In this document: piece by piece, positions 10,603 through 23,434 of the stretch
How the letters are laid out: each line of letters begins with the position of its first letter
Position numbering within the stretch: the stretch's first letter is position 1
Assembly (NCBI RefSeq): GCF_001540865.1
Contig: NC_033644.1
Coordinates: 6,540,751-6,604,750 of the forward strand
Direction: 5' to 3'
Origin: Ananas comosus
Lineage: Eukaryota; Streptophyta; Magnoliopsida; Poales; Bromeliaceae
DNA length: 64,000 bases
Notes under the pieces: model-generated
The model's input: only the letters and a program-made list of their open reading frames with translations
Database searches by the model: none
Told to the model about the DNA's origin: nothing
Made by a program: the position numbers and the translations under genes

Positions 10603-12503
10603 TGCTAAAGCCATTTATAATTGGTTGGAGCTTGCGAGCAGGTTGTGTTCGATCTTCAGCTTCCTTCTTTGGGACGCGATCGAGCTTGAGTTTGCCCGAA
10701 TTGGCCTTAACCGGTGCCGTGTGTTCGTTAGGAGGTTCAACTGCTTTTTCTTCTAGTCGAGCATGGCGGTTGCCGAGGTGGCCCTGTTGGGTGCGCGAGC
10801 TTGTTGGGAGAATGCTAGTTAAGGTTGGTCGATCCCTCTCCCTTCTTCTTCTCTTCGATTGTCGGAAGAGGTTCGAAAGATACGTATATTTATCCGACTC
10901 CCAGCCAACCTTACTTACTACGTCGTTTTACTGGTTTTCCGGGGAATGGTTGAGTGAAACGACGGACCTCATGGCTATGAGTTGAACCCATGGCCATGAA
11001 CCGTAAGTTGCTCGTTAGGGCGTGCGACTCATGGCCATGATCGGGCTACGTCATGACCATGAGTGGTTGTCCATGGCCATGAGTGGTAGTTTGACGCGTT
11101 TGGACTCTCGTAAATCAAAACATTAGAGAGACCCCTTGACCATGAGTTGTGACTTTAGGACGTGAAACATCTGAAGTTACAGTCTTGAGGTGAGAACGTG
11201 ACTTTAGGACGTGGAAACAACCACAGATTTCCTTCTAAGTCATAGAATTGTTAGCATGTATTTCTTGGTTTTGTTCACTATGTTTAGTAGCTCGAATTCA
11301 TAGATTTGCATGTCTTTTATGAAATCTGGATTTGGAGCTTAATTTAATAATTTTAGAAGATTTGTTACATGCTGAACTGGGATTTGACTTAGGAGAAAAC
11401 TCGTTAAATCTACACTATCATTTCTCAAAAAGTAACCGAATTAGTTTCAAGAGCTGTTATTATTTTGTATCACCGCTGTTAGTGCGTAGTGGATACTCGG
11501 ATTAGTGTAGGTTAAGTTTATGCTCGTACTGAGGGGCCGAGCTCATTTTACAGTAGTATTTGGACTGTTCTATACTATCGGGTGCCGTTGGGGTAGACGG
11601 TGGACCTAGATGTTTGCATCTTGTTTCAGATTATGCCGAGGGCGCGTGAGCTTTGGTTGTTAGACCAGTTTGATCCATTTGCATTGACTATAGCCTGTGT
11701 GAGCCTGATTGAGCTCGACAGAGACACACTTGCATACTTGGTTGGGTCACTCCCACGAGTGCTGCTCCGGAGTGAGGCTTTACTTGTGTTGGCGTCGTAG
11801 CTGTCCTGTTTGGGTAGTTCTTGGACCGGCCACCCCCGTGGGTGGTGTGCAGTGTAGCTCAGGTACAGGCTGAACGGGCCAGTTGGCAGTCCCTCGAGAT
11901 TAGGTCAGTGTATAGCTAGTGATGCATTTCTGTTTCTACAATGAGCCTGGATTGAATAGCTGTAGTATAGTGGTATATAGCTGTAGAGTTTCCTCCAGCT
12001 TTCTTACTATCCTTACTTATTTGTATCTTACTTATACCGTAGACTTAGTGGGTTGGCCGTTGAGGTCGGTGACGGTACCCACTGAGGACTATTCTGTTTT
12101 GTAGTAGTTCTCATACCTAATTATTGCCACCTTTTTGCAGAGCCATCCGCTGCTGCTACTGTTGCTGATTCTGATCATGGTAAGGAAGTTGCGAGCTAGA
12201 TCCTTACTATCCCTGGTCCTTTGCTAGAGGAGAACCCTTCAGAGGTAGTTTTTGGGGTTTTTCTATGTACATACTGTTATACTAGTGGTACTGGCTGGAG
12301 CTAGGTGGTTTTATAGCTTTTGTATGTAAAGTGGACCTTTTTATGTTTTATATATACATGTTTTAGTTATAGCAGCTCTTTACCTCTTGTGTAGCTATAT
12401 TCTGTTTATTGGTACAGCTATCGCTTCGTATACACGAAAAATTTCTATGTATTTGGCGGATCTGTTGGCGTGCCAGGAAAACGTGGTAACCTGGGGCGTG
12501 ACA
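10603..12503 (+). mobile_element. LTR fragment with CATGGCCATG palindromes
   Basis: The 3' end is a normal member of the LTR group: the GCTATCGCTTCGTATACACG block at about 12417 and the terminus CTGGGGCGTGACA at 12503. The R/U5 blocks are at 12050-12145. The U3 differs and carries three perfect CATGGCCATG copies (10989-10998, 11030-11039, 11072-11081) plus near-copies between 10969 and 11150. The 5' border was not found and may lie in or before the gap. No primer-binding site follows, so it is probably a solo or truncated LTR. Confidence 0.7.
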
Positions 12504-13640
12504 AAGGGTCTCCAAATAGGTACCGCAAGTCGATGCGGGCGAGTGTACTCACTGGTAACCAAAAGTGTAGCTATGAAAAGTAATACAGTAGCAAAGTAAA
12601 AAATGAAGAAATATACATGTACAACTACTGCTACGGTAAGTAAAATGCATCAATCGGATAATAGTCCCAAGTACCCAATCCAGATCCGCTATGTCAATCT
12701 AAAGACCTCGAGCAACTGTCATGCTGCTCTAAATAGCATATAACCCTAGCATAAGCTCCTGGGCTCAGGGGTCAGAAGTCTGACCGCTTTTCTGAAAAAG
12801 AACACTGTTACAGTTACCAAACCACTGGTGTACGTGAAATGCGTACGATCAATGGCGATCGATACAAATATGATCAATAGCTTTCAGCAAGTAGCCAATA
12901 ATCAAACCCCTCAGGGTATACCGACCGAATAGGCCATCGAACAACGAAGGTCACAGAACCGACCAACAAGGTCACAATGGATGTCACAAATTCACGGATA
13001 CAATAAATAACCGCTTTACTTCTAGATCATGATAAACGTATATAAAAGTAATTGAATAGAGCAACATGCAATGAAGTCATATGGTGCCAGGCTCAACAAT
13101 TATAAGTAATTCAAGAATATAGAGAGAGAAGATGGAGGGAACGTCACCAAGCGTGCACCACTAGACCGATATTCGGTCTCTATAAAATGTTTTGAACCTT
13201 GGGCGATCAGTCCAGAGGTCACCTTCCATACATACATGCTGCCCACAGCAGCCGCAAGGTGACAAATTGCATAAAAGCACCTATTATTATTCACAATTAC
13301 AATAATATATGCAAAACAAGGAATTTTAGAGCTTTGTACTGCTAACTGAGTACTTTCAAGTTCAGCTGAGACACTGGATGATAGGTCTCGACGAGACGGA
13401 GACCGTGCACGCTATCCAGAACACCACGAATCGCTGTGGAATGCGTGGGAGCAAGTTGAAGTTCTACGAACAATGCACACCTGGAGCGACAAGGCCGAAA
13501 TCAATGATTCGGGGCTTCTTCGACAGCAAGTCAGGTGAGCATTGCAATCAACGTTGTCCAGGGGTCAGCGTGCTCACCTCCCAAGGTGTCGGATCAGCCC
13601 CAAGTTACTGGAATAGTGAGAACACAAGGAAAAAACCTTA
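12504..13640. other. Unassigned repeat-like region
   Basis: This is mixed sequence without a convincing gene. The open frame at 13378-13641 has no recognisable domain. It is probably older transposon debris, because it lies between an LTR end and a GC-rich leader-like block. Confidence 0.3.
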
Positions 13641-14470
13641 ACTGGGCAGGCTAGGATCAATGGGGGCCAAGCCCGGTTGGCGGCAGATGAGCCGACGACA
13701 GGGGGTTGTGGCTAATTGGGGAAGGTCGTCGCGAGCGCTAACCGGCGGTGAGAGGTGGCGGCGGCGGAACAGGACCAACCCGAGGCCAACTCAGGCTTGG
13801 CTGGAGTTCACTGGTTTGCTACGATACTGGCTGTAGTCGAAAAGGATGGGGGCGACAATGGGGTCTCACCCGGAACCGAAAGGAAAGGAAGGTGACGACG
13901 AACAGTGGCGGAGGTGGTGGCATGGTGCGGTTCGGCCGCCTGTGCCATAGGTCGAACTAGGGAGGCCCCAGAGACTGTGGTGGCGCTTGGCGGCAATCGG
14001 GCGTGACAGGGGTCAACGGCGATGGGTTGTCGGAGGCTAAGGGAGGTGGCACCAGGGGTCAGCAGCGGCGGGGCCGTGGCTAGGAGAGGATTGGGTTATC
14101 CTCAGCGCTTGCTGCCCGAGAGTTGATTCCGTTGGCAATGGCGGCGGCGGCGGGACACGGGGGCACCGGGGAAGCACGTCGGAGGTCAACGGTGATAGGA
14201 GAGGCCGAGGGTGGAGGGCTCGGGTCACCCTTGTGCTCGGGCTCAAGAATAAGAGGGGGGAGAGGGAAAATAAGAGAAAGGGAGAAAGGGGAAATTTTTT
14301 CGATGGCTGGAGGTAGTCGCCGGCGTCCGGAGGTGCGCGACACAGGCAAAGATCCTCAGTCCTTATATACGGACATTCATTTATTAAAACAACTAAGAAA
14401 AAAAAACATAAATAGTAAATTTATTACTTATTTATATATCCTTACACATTTAGAAAATTATTAAGTGCAT
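13641..14470 (-). mobile_element. GC-rich leader-like block with minus-strand TATA
   Basis: On the minus strand TATATAAGG (about 14363-14371) is followed by a GC-rich, proline/alanine-coding leader down to about 13650, as in LTR or transposon promoters. Open frames here are compositional, with no domain. Borders are not defined. Confidence 0.3.
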
Positions 14471-14487
14471 GTTGGTACGGGGATAAG

Positions 14488-15021
14488 TAGGAACGCCAAC
14501 GGTCAGCTTTGAAATGGATTTTCAAAACCCAAATTCGAACTCGACTTTAAATTCAAAATCCGAACATAAATTCGAATTCGAATTCGAAATCCGAACATAA
14601 ATTCGAATTCGAATTCGACGGATTTAAAAATCATATCCAAACTCGAACCCGACAAAAAATTCGAAGCCCGAATCCGAATCCGAACCCGAAAATCCGAACT
14701 TGAAATAATTATTTCTCTTTTCAATATTTCAAAATATATTACATTAAATCTAAATTTTTAAAATACAAATTCAAAAATAACATTAAATTTTTATATACAT
14801 ATTATATATAATGTAAAATAAATTCGAGTTCGAGTCGGATTTAGGTTAGGTTCGAGTTCGGATTAGGTACAGTCAAAATTTATATCCGAATCCATATCCA
14901 TTAAGGTTTTGCTTTTGATATCCATATCTGAAACCATATTCATTTAGTATTAGATAAATCTGATTTGTTCGGATTCGGATTCGAATAAAATTTCAGATAT
15001 CCGTATCCATCGACATTCCTA
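14488..15021. mobile_element. Short TIR element with TTCGAATTCGAA-rich interior, copy 1
   Basis: The ends are inverted repeats: TAGGAACGCCAACGG on the left, and CATCGACATTCCTA on the right, which reads TAGGAATGTCGATG on the other strand. The 8-bp flanks GGGATAAG and GATATAAG agree at 6 of 8 positions, which would suit a hAT-like 8-bp duplication. The inside is full of ATTCGAATTCGAATTC and CCGAATCCGAA motifs. No transposase is present, so it is non-autonomous. Confidence 0.6.
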
Positions 15022-15857
15022 GATATAAGTTGAGATGAAATCATTAGGTGAATCAAATTAGCTTATCAGATTGGACTACTAAAGGAAAGAAAGAATCTAT
15101 GGATATATTTATGCTCATAAAATAAGAGAAAATGTATAAAATATTCATGAACTTTAGCTCTTTTACCAACAAACCCCTTAAATTATTAGTTTTGGCAACT
15201 ACACTTTTTAAGCTATATCAAATCGTTTAATAGAGCCTTCTCCTCGTACCGAGTACTAGAATGTCTCGCACATAATTTTGTTAAATTTTAAAATCCAAAG
15301 AAATTAACCTCTTATTTCTTCTAGTTATGATAACAAAGAAACAAGATTGAAGAGTATGGTGACCTATCTTTGAATTATACTTCAAAATTTTAATATATAG
15401 ATTATATGCAAGATAAGCAACTTGAACAAATGTATAATTAGTAACTTTAATTAAACAGATTAGTCTACTGAACTATTTAAGAAAGTTAAATTAGAAGTTC
15501 GGTGTTCTATTTACAAAAAAAAAGAAAGTTTGTAGGATTTTTGTACTCCTAAAAATAATTTGCAAAATGCTACTTTTTTTTAGCTCTCGTAGATGTCTAA
15601 ATCTTATACCTCTACATCTATAGATTGATAAAAATTCTTTTGGATTTTAGTTAAAATAAAATAGAGCCATATTTCTAGCTAGTGGGATGTACATCTTACG
15701 TACTCTTCATTTAAGGATCATCATTTTCTTACTTATCATATTATTTTTTATTTTTCTACTATAGCTCATTTGGATTTTTGTGAATCATAGAATAGAGGGT
15801 GTAAGATGTACACCCACTTTTAGAGTGTGCAAATAAAATTTCTCAAAAAAATAATTA
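15022..15857. other. AT-rich spacer
   Basis: No gene is seen. GGGATGTACATCTTAC (about 15684-15699) and GTAAGATGTACACCC (15801-15815) are inverted copies about 100 bp apart, so a small hairpin or non-autonomous element is possible. Confidence 0.5.
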
Positions 15858-18800
15858 TGTCATATCCCTAATTATAGCGGAAGCTCATGTTACGTCAACA
15901 GAGCTGCCGCATGCATAAGAATACACCTTATATACACGAAGCGTCAACAAATATCAGTATAAAAAAGTTTATTGAATCCAACAATAGTAGGTATCAGAGT
16001 AGAATAAAAACTATGTACTATAGCAACACTGTAAATATACAATCATCACCATACTTATCCTCAAAATGGTACAACATTTTAGACCTACTCCACACTCCAA
16101 ACATTGTACAGACTGTTATATATACTGATAGTTGGTCTAACTACATAATAAAAATAATAGGAGATGCTAACTATCCGCGATCCCCTTATCTTGATCAATC
16201 GTTGGTGCTGAAGGCTCGAAAATAAAATATTAATAAAGAAGGTATGATAACTATAATCAATAGTCCTTCAGTGGGTACGGTCGACAACATCAATGATCTA
16301 CACCACTAGGTCCATAAGAGACAGAATGTAGTGTTTCTGAGCTTTGGATAGAATTGGCTTCAGTGTTAATGACTGGTCGACACATTTGGAGAGTGTCGGA
16401 CTGAGTCGGAGTCATTTCTGCATGAAATGGATGCAGAAATGGACTCGGCGCACTCAAATAAGAAAACTGGAGTTTTGCCAGATTCGGGCGCCCAAAACAG
16501 GTCTTGGGTCGCCCAGAAGTTGAGTACAGATTTGATCAGAATTGGAAGCCAATTCAGATCCTATGTTCCGGGCGCCTAGAAGTGGGTCCGGAAATTTTAC
16601 ATCGTGATTATCGTTTGTGTTGACACGTGGCTGGTGGTAGGTGAGATCCGCCGGAGCCGTTTACGAGCGCAGCACACCGCGAGCGGAGAGTCCAAGGAGG
16701 AAGATTTGTGCAATCCGGAGGTTTCGGGCACCCAGAATTGGGTTTTGGGCGCCCAGAAATGACCGTTTCTGCAGGAACACCAAGTTAGCAGCTTTTGAAC
16801 CTGGGGTTTATTTTATCCTTCCAACACCCTATAAATAGGGGGAGCTTGACCCCAGTGAAGCCTTTTTGTCCATTCTTCACAGTGAACCCTTAAATTGCAT
16901 TCCCAACCCTCAAATCTCCTCAAATTGCTTCAAGATCCACAATTCCCAGCTTGATAGGTGCTGATTCTGCAGTTCTACAGCGACGACCTCCAGTGTTTTG
17001 GCTCGTACGCGACGTAGGAAGGTCGGATCATGGTGAAACTTGATTTTCTGGATTCTAGACTTCCAGAGGAATCCACGAAGCCCTGAATTGCAGATTTTGG
17101 TTGAGGTTAGCTTGGTCGAACTGAGATTTTTCTGGACTGTTGTTGACATTGAGCTGAAAATAAGATCTTTGAGCTTTTCTTGATGCTATCTTTGTAGACA
17201 GTGGGATTTTGGACCTGAGACGCATCACCCATCAGTATTTGCTGGATTTGGGACTGTCCTCACCTGATTTGGAGATCGTTAGGTGAGTTTTGATATGGGA
17301 GTTGAGATAATTAAGCTTAAATGCTGAAATTTTTGGTGAATTGATGGTTTTTGTTGGATTTTAGGTGTAGATCCTTCGAGTAGCTTTGTTGCTGGTTGTG
17401 GGTGTTCTCGGTTGAGACTTTCAGCAATTCGTGACCGTCTTGCTGCCAGGGAATTGCACTAGAGGTGGGTTTATCATCGGTTTGGCTCCTAAGTATATGT
17501 ATAGTGAACATGTATAGTTTCGACTTCGGAATATCTGTTGTAGCTCGAATTCATCGATGAGTATGTTATATAAATCTGAATTTGGAGCATGCTTAGAAAT
17601 TAGTTGAATATACATGTTGGACTTGGAATTTGACTTAAGAGAAAACCTGAGATTTGAACCTATCATATGATTCTACTTCTGATTTAGCTCTAGAAGCCGT
17701 GATTTGATCGTATCACCGCTGTTTCAGCGCGGTGGATATCCGGGGTAGTTTAGAATGCATTTACGCTCGTGCTGGGATGCCGAGCTTATTTTTACAGCAG
17801 TGTCTAGGCTGTTTCGGATTGTCGTGTGCCGTCGGGGTGGACGGTGGACCCAGATTCCTGTTTTTGGTATCAGATTATGCCGAGGGCACTTGGGTTCGAT
17901 TTCTAGACCTGTTTTGACCCTAGCTACTTGTCTTTGTCTTTTTAGAGCCTGATTGAGCTCGACAGAGATACGTTGCATACTCGGTTGGGTAGCTCCCACA
18001 AGTGCCACTCCAGAGACGGGCATTGTGCTTTCACGTTGGTGTCGTTCATGCTGGTTAGATTTACTCTCCACGGACTGGATAGTGTGGAGGTAGCTGGATA
18101 GTCTCAACTGGGTGGGACGGGTGTGTTCACAGTCCCTGGGACGGGTATGTTTACAGTCCCTAAAGAGATTGGGTCATGATTGACATTTCTACAGTAGGTT
18201 AGTTTAAAGCATGATAGTGTAATAAATAGTAGCTGTAGATTTCATTCCAGCATTTATTACTACCTTTGCTCCCTTTTGTAGACTTAGTGGGTGGACCGAT
18301 GTTGTTGAAGGCGGCACCCACTGAGGACTACTTGTTTTACAGTAGTTCTCACGTCCTGTTGTTACTCCGTTTTTGTAGAGCCATCGTTTTCGGCTGCTGC
18401 TGTTGTTGATCAGGATCGAGGCAAGGGCGTCGCGAGTTAGAGCCCTACCCGACGAGCCGAGCTAGAGGTGCCCCTACACCAGGTAGTTGTTTTTGTTGGA
18501 GCTCATGTACATACATATATTAACTCGCCAGTGCGAGTAGTATTGTATCTTGAATTTGGCGTATGTATATGGAACTCGGTTTGTTTTTGTTACTGGTTCT
18601 TCTAGCAACTCTATACTACTGTTTGTAGTATTGTATGATTTACAGATACAGCTATCGCTTCGTATATAGAGGAAATTCCTTTGTATACGGCGGATTTGTC
18701 GTCTCGTCCAGGGAACGAGTAATCCGGGGCGTGACACAGAAATAATAAATAATTGAGTGGTATCAATGAACATGTAACAATATAAATAACTATTGAAAAT

Positions 18801-19700
18801 AACTACTGCTATCATACTACTATAATATAACTAAAAAATGTAAATTTTGTATCTTATGCATCAACTACGTACATACTGAATAAAATAATACAATAATATC
18901 CAATCATAGTGATCGAGTGAACAGTCAGGTCCAGCTTGCACCATCTCGTGTTCAGCATCCACCTATAGTGGTCTACTATCACGCAGACTACTATATGACC
19001 TATGCCATAATAATAACTCATAGTCTAACCTCCGGAATGGCACTCGTGAGGTGCTACCCTAATCCAGTATACTATCACTATCAAGCTCAAAATAGCATAC
19101 ATACTGTAGTCAAATGCGATGATCAAACAAATCATGATAATACTGTCACAGTGTCCCAAATACAGTTATAGTCTCACACTATCTACCACTGTCTATTGGC
19201 CTCCAAGACAATGTCACATAATATTATAGTGAAAAATATACATATTTCAATACACTCTCTACAGGTACGTGTCGAAATATTAGTATTAATTATATCAACA
19301 GTTCATCTTATAGACTAAATAATATAATATGAATATAGAAGCTAGCCCGTCAATTTTGATGACACGGAATCCATCTATATCAGCTCAAAAAATTCATCGT
19401 GAAAATCACAAGAAATCAACTCCTAAAACGTATAAAAAATTAATTTTTAACTCTTAATTTCGTAAAAAATTTTCAATCTAAGCGAAAAAATAATAATATT
19501 ACGATACTAACCCCGACGTCAAGTGAAAAAAAACACGTGCCTCACTCATTGCAAAAGAATGTACCGTAGCTTGCTTTCCATTTATTTTTTGTTCCTCTAT
19601 CATGTTCAATCTCTCTCTTGAAGCTTCAAAGTGAAAGAGATAAGAACATAAACAGATAAGCATGGCTAGGCAGACCCCACTAAAATTGCACAATTTCTAA
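15858..19700 (-). mobile_element. Old minus-strand LTR, split by a younger solo LTR
   Basis: TGTCATATCCC at 15858 is a decayed minus-strand LTR terminus. TATACACGAAGCG (about 15935) and the block around 16265-16315 (..CTTCAGTGGGTACGG..) are the reverse complements of conserved LTR blocks. After the insert at 16327-18736 the same LTR resumes (GGAATGGCACTCGTGAGG at about 19033, matching LTR sequence near 33430). The distal border near 19.4-19.7 kb is not resolved. Confidence 0.6.
16327..18736 (+). mobile_element. Solo LTR with GGGCGCCC palindromes
   Basis: A complete 2410-bp LTR (TGTAGTGTTTC ... GGGGCGTGACA) is flanked by a perfect 5-bp target duplication CAGAA (16322-16326 and 18737-18741) with no internal domain, so it is a solo LTR left by recombination. 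U3 has GGGCGCCC at 16486-16493 and 16747-16754 with near-copies between. TATAAATA is at 16830-16837, and the R/U5 blocks are at 18285-18385. It is the same family, in opposite orientation, as 32729-35100. Confidence 0.9.
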
Positions 19701-20463
19701 AAGGTCCCTGACCTTTCAAGTATTTCAACTTTGGTTTCCACAACTTAAATTTTAAGTTTTTGAGTTCGTTTTTGTGTCTATTTCGCGCCAAAATATATCC
19801 AATTCTGTCAAACGCTGTAAAATAAATGCTGACTAAAAATTTTATGTTGCAACCTTATCTATTTGTTAAGATCCAGTATATCACAAATTGATAAAACAAG
19901 TGGGCTAATTAATATGAGGCGCAAGAATTTAGGGTGTAAGCTTACACCCTAGTTATAAGGTGTGTGGATAGGACTGCTCAAATAATTTATGCCTGTAAGT
20001 GTTTATTAGTATTATGCTAAAAATGGTAGTCAGAATCAAATTTAGTTTATCAGAGTAGAATACTTAAATAAAAGAAAAGTTTACGATTGCTTGAGAACAT
20101 TGTAAGCATGCTAATTATCCGGTCACTTGTCCTGTTATTCTCAAATACATTCTTTGTCTGAATGACTGATTAAGTTGTCTAGAGATGTGAGTGTGACCCA
20201 GATATGATTCCTCGTTTGAGTGGATGTGTGCTTGTGTGTGACCTACAAGCATAACATGTCCGCAAAGAAAAAAAAAAAAAGAAAAAGAAAAAAAAGCCAG
20301 ATGTTGCTGTAGAGACATATCAAAACAAATTTAAACAAATTTTAGTCAAAATTAAATTAAATTTAACCAAAATTTAAATAAAAAAATTAGTTAAGTATGT
20401 TTTAATAATTTCAAGATAAATTTATAAATTTTTGAATAGTAGTAAGAAAAAAAAAAGTAATTT

Positions 20464-20498
<35 letters not shown>

Positions 20499-20730
20499 TC
20501 GTAGGATTCCCGCCTAGCTGGGAATCTCCGCTGTGAAAAGAATGGAGGGACTATTTCTTATTCCATATAATTACGAAGAGACATTTGAATTAATCAACCG
20601 TCCAATATTGTTTCAAGATCCGTGTATTACATATTGCGACCAATTGATTAGATTGTTTCTACGTGAAAATTTTTTTCTATGTAATATGTTTATCTATCCT
20701 AACTAAATTATGAACTGAATTAATTATCCA
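19701..20730. other. AT-rich spacer with a 22-bp palindrome and a poly-A run
   Basis: No gene is seen. A perfect 22-bp palindrome occupies 19930-19951 (core AGGGTGTAAGCTTACACCCT). A run of 29 A occupies 20468-20496. Confidence 0.5.
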
Positions 20731-20732
20731 AA

Positions 20733-21110
20733 GGTACTATTGTTAAATATAAAATTATAAAAATATCATTCTCTAACAGTTTAAATTTTTAGAGTAGCAT
20801 TATTAATTTTCTCCTATTTAATTCAAATCTACGTGAAGAATCGTACAAAAAGTCTCGAGTCCAAACGTAAATAGGAGTGTTAAACATAAAAATATATAAA
20901 TATCAATCTCTAATAGCTTAGGTTTTATAGTACAACGGTTGTTTTACATGGTATTAGAATAAGAGATCCTGAGGTCTAGTCATACTAGATTCCTAATATA
21001 ATTAATTTCTTTCTGCTTAATTAAAGTCCACATCACAGGTCTATGAAAAGTTTAGAGTCCAGACGGAAAGCGAGTATTAAAGTCGACTTAAATTTTTAAA
21101 TTACAACGAT
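20733..21110 (+). mobile_element. Degenerate TRIM-like (miniature LTR) cluster
   Basis: Three related short repeats start TGTTAAA (about 20733, 20876) or a decayed form near 21077. The middle one is followed by TGGTATTAGAATAAGAG, a decayed tRNA-iMet primer site, and then by 'agtccagacggaaag', a decayed purine tract. The layout is that of the better copy at 60157-60409. Confidence 0.5.
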
Positions 21111-21304
21111 TATTTCATAATTATTTCAGAAAAATAAATTATATCAAAAAACGTGGAATGCAACATCACGATTTTAATTGTTATTTTAATAAAATTAGAT
21201 GAGAGAGAAAATGGACTTTCTCCAACTCGGAGAGCTTTAAATTGACATGGTAGCGCGCATCAATCATTAACTTAATTCTCTTTTTGAATATATATCCCTT
21301 TCAC

Positions 21305-21802
21305 AGGTTGATGGATCGAATTTCAGGCGGATTTTTAAAAATCTAAAACTCAAATCCGAATATCCAAACTAAAATCTGAATCCCAACCATGAAATCATCG
21401 GGTTTTGACAAATCATAACAAAAATCCAACCTAACTAAAAATCTAAAATGCAAAATCAAACCTAAAAATCCGAATTCGAAAACAATCATTTTGTTTTTAC
21501 CAATTTTTAAAATATATTATACTCAAATTTATAATTTAAAATTACAATTTAATAATATAAAATTTAAATTTTATATATTATATAATATGAAATTAGTTCT
21601 GATTTGCTGCAGATTTGGTTCAGAATTGGATCCAGGTCAAGTATAGGTAAGAACCATGTCCAAGCCTGACTGAACGGTGTCAAAGTCTTACTGAATCCAT
21701 CATATTTTATTTTTTTATACTCATAACGGAAATGATATTATTTAGTACTGGTTAAGCATGAATATGATGAAATCCCGAATATACATATCCGTCGACATCT
21801 CT
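21305..21802. mobile_element. Short TIR element, copy 2 (related to 14488-15021)
   Basis: The right end (CGTCGACATCTCTA) matches the right end of copy 1, and the interior has the same (A)TCCGAA / CCAAACTC-type repeats. The left end is degenerate (GGTTGATGGATCG). It is non-autonomous. Confidence 0.45.
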
Positions 21803-23430
21803 AATTCCTCTATTCTCATTTCATACAAATCCACTCACAAGCTTATCTGCTAAAATCAAACCTTCTTACTCTTACCTCGAAGTCTAGCATTTCTGATCAC
21901 ACTCAATTGTCATGTCATGTCATATTTTCATTACTTGCCCTTGAGAGCTCCTCTAATGAAACTAATAATCAATTATTTCAAGTTTTTATTTATTATGAAA
22001 AGACATATTATTCTATATTACTTAGTTATTGAATATGAATGAAAAAAACGCTTCTTTTTATATCTGAAATGATACGTCCCTTCATATTCGAGGTTTCCTG
22101 ATATACTAGTATAATTATCCGTACGATACGACAAGTAGCGACAAGTAGGTGTTATCAAATTATTAGACTTTTAGTCCAATCCAACTCGCCTTAAACAGAA
22201 ATTATCAAATAATTTCAAAAAATACTGTAAAATAGATTAAAAAATAGAAAATAGAAAATAAAAAGAGAGAAAAAAAGAAGAACAAGAAAAGATAGAGGAA
22301 CTCTCACTTGATATTGGTTTCTAAAAAGGTGAGGCTTGCCATTGCTTTCGATGCTGCCTCAATCCACCGTCGTTGCCCACGCTTTCTTCTGTCGTCGCCG
22401 CCTTGATCTCCACTGCCATCACACATTCATCGCCTCAGCCACCACTATGAACTGAAGTATCTTGTATGGGTTCTAAAGAACTCTACACAGAAAGAGAGAA
22501 GATAGGGCTGTGGGAGTTAGAAAAAACGGATGGTAGAGAAGGAGAAAAGACGCGTGGGCTTATGAGGGGGAAGAAAAAAAGGGGCTGGAAGGAGGTGAAG
22601 CGGTGAATGTTGAGAAAATGAGAAGACACCAAAATTAGGAGTTGAAAAAAAAAAAAGAAAAAAAAACTAAATCCCACGCCTCATGCTAAATAAGAAGATG
22701 AGAAAACACTAAAATTAGGAGTTAAAGAAAAAAAAATGTAAATAAATCCCACACCTCTTGCCAAATGAAAGAGGTCGTGCCACCTCAACCATACGTATTG
22801 GGGATTAATATATTTTTATAGATATATTTACAGATCATCCAGCAAAAACGGCCATGGCTTTATCTTAAAAATAGCGAGTAGTAGGTAAATATGCACTAGT
22901 TGGTTGAAACTACATACTCTTAGGAAAATGTCTTAGGTGTGTCTCCATAAACCTGAATCCATTATATATCAAGCTGTCTGGAAAGTCAATCTATATTTAT
23001 TATTTTCACTTAGATTAATTATACTATTGTTATTTACTAATTAACTCAATCTTACTCATAACTATATTGTCATTTATTGACTTCCCTTAGCAGGAGTGCC
23101 AAAAGACTTAATAGTTCATATTTTTAGCTATATATATTAATTTTTTTAACAAATAAACGAAGCAGATAGGATGTTTTTTTTTTTTCTGAATGGAAAAGAA
23201 TATTGTCAATTTACTTCCAACGAACTCTCCATATTCTAAAGAGTTTACTTAAACGATTGCACCATACTACTTAGACGAGTAATCCAACATCATTAAATAG
23301 ACCTGCTTGAATTACTAGTCCAAAATCATCACTTAATTAATCTGATTTTAGTAACAATTGTTGTAACTCTATTTGAACCCATATGGGTCTATCACTGAAT
23401 GTTACCAAGAAAAAAAAGAAAGAAAAAAAA
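21803..23430. other. AT-rich spacer
   Basis: No gene is seen. A GC-richer patch at about 22340-22450 has no usable frame. Two tandem copies of about 75 bp (22614-22689 and 22694-22768) share a GAGAA..CAC(C/T)AAAATTAGGAGTT core. Confidence 0.5.
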
Positions 23431-23434
23431 AAAA

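Noticed and set aside
13378..13641. 87-codon frame as a small gene
   Set aside because: No domain, no start context, no splice support, and it lies in transposon debris.
14080..14464. Overlapping frames on both strands
   Set aside because: They are explained by GC-rich, low-complexity leader sequence; no domain was recognised.
20468..20496. Poly-A run as a retroposon tail
   Set aside because: No duplication or recognisable LINE/SINE body on either side.
23140..23185. Another copy of the LINE/SINE tail (AAATAAACGAAGCAGATAGG)
   Set aside because: The tail motif is there but is followed by T instead of A, and no hairpin or body remains. Too short to call.
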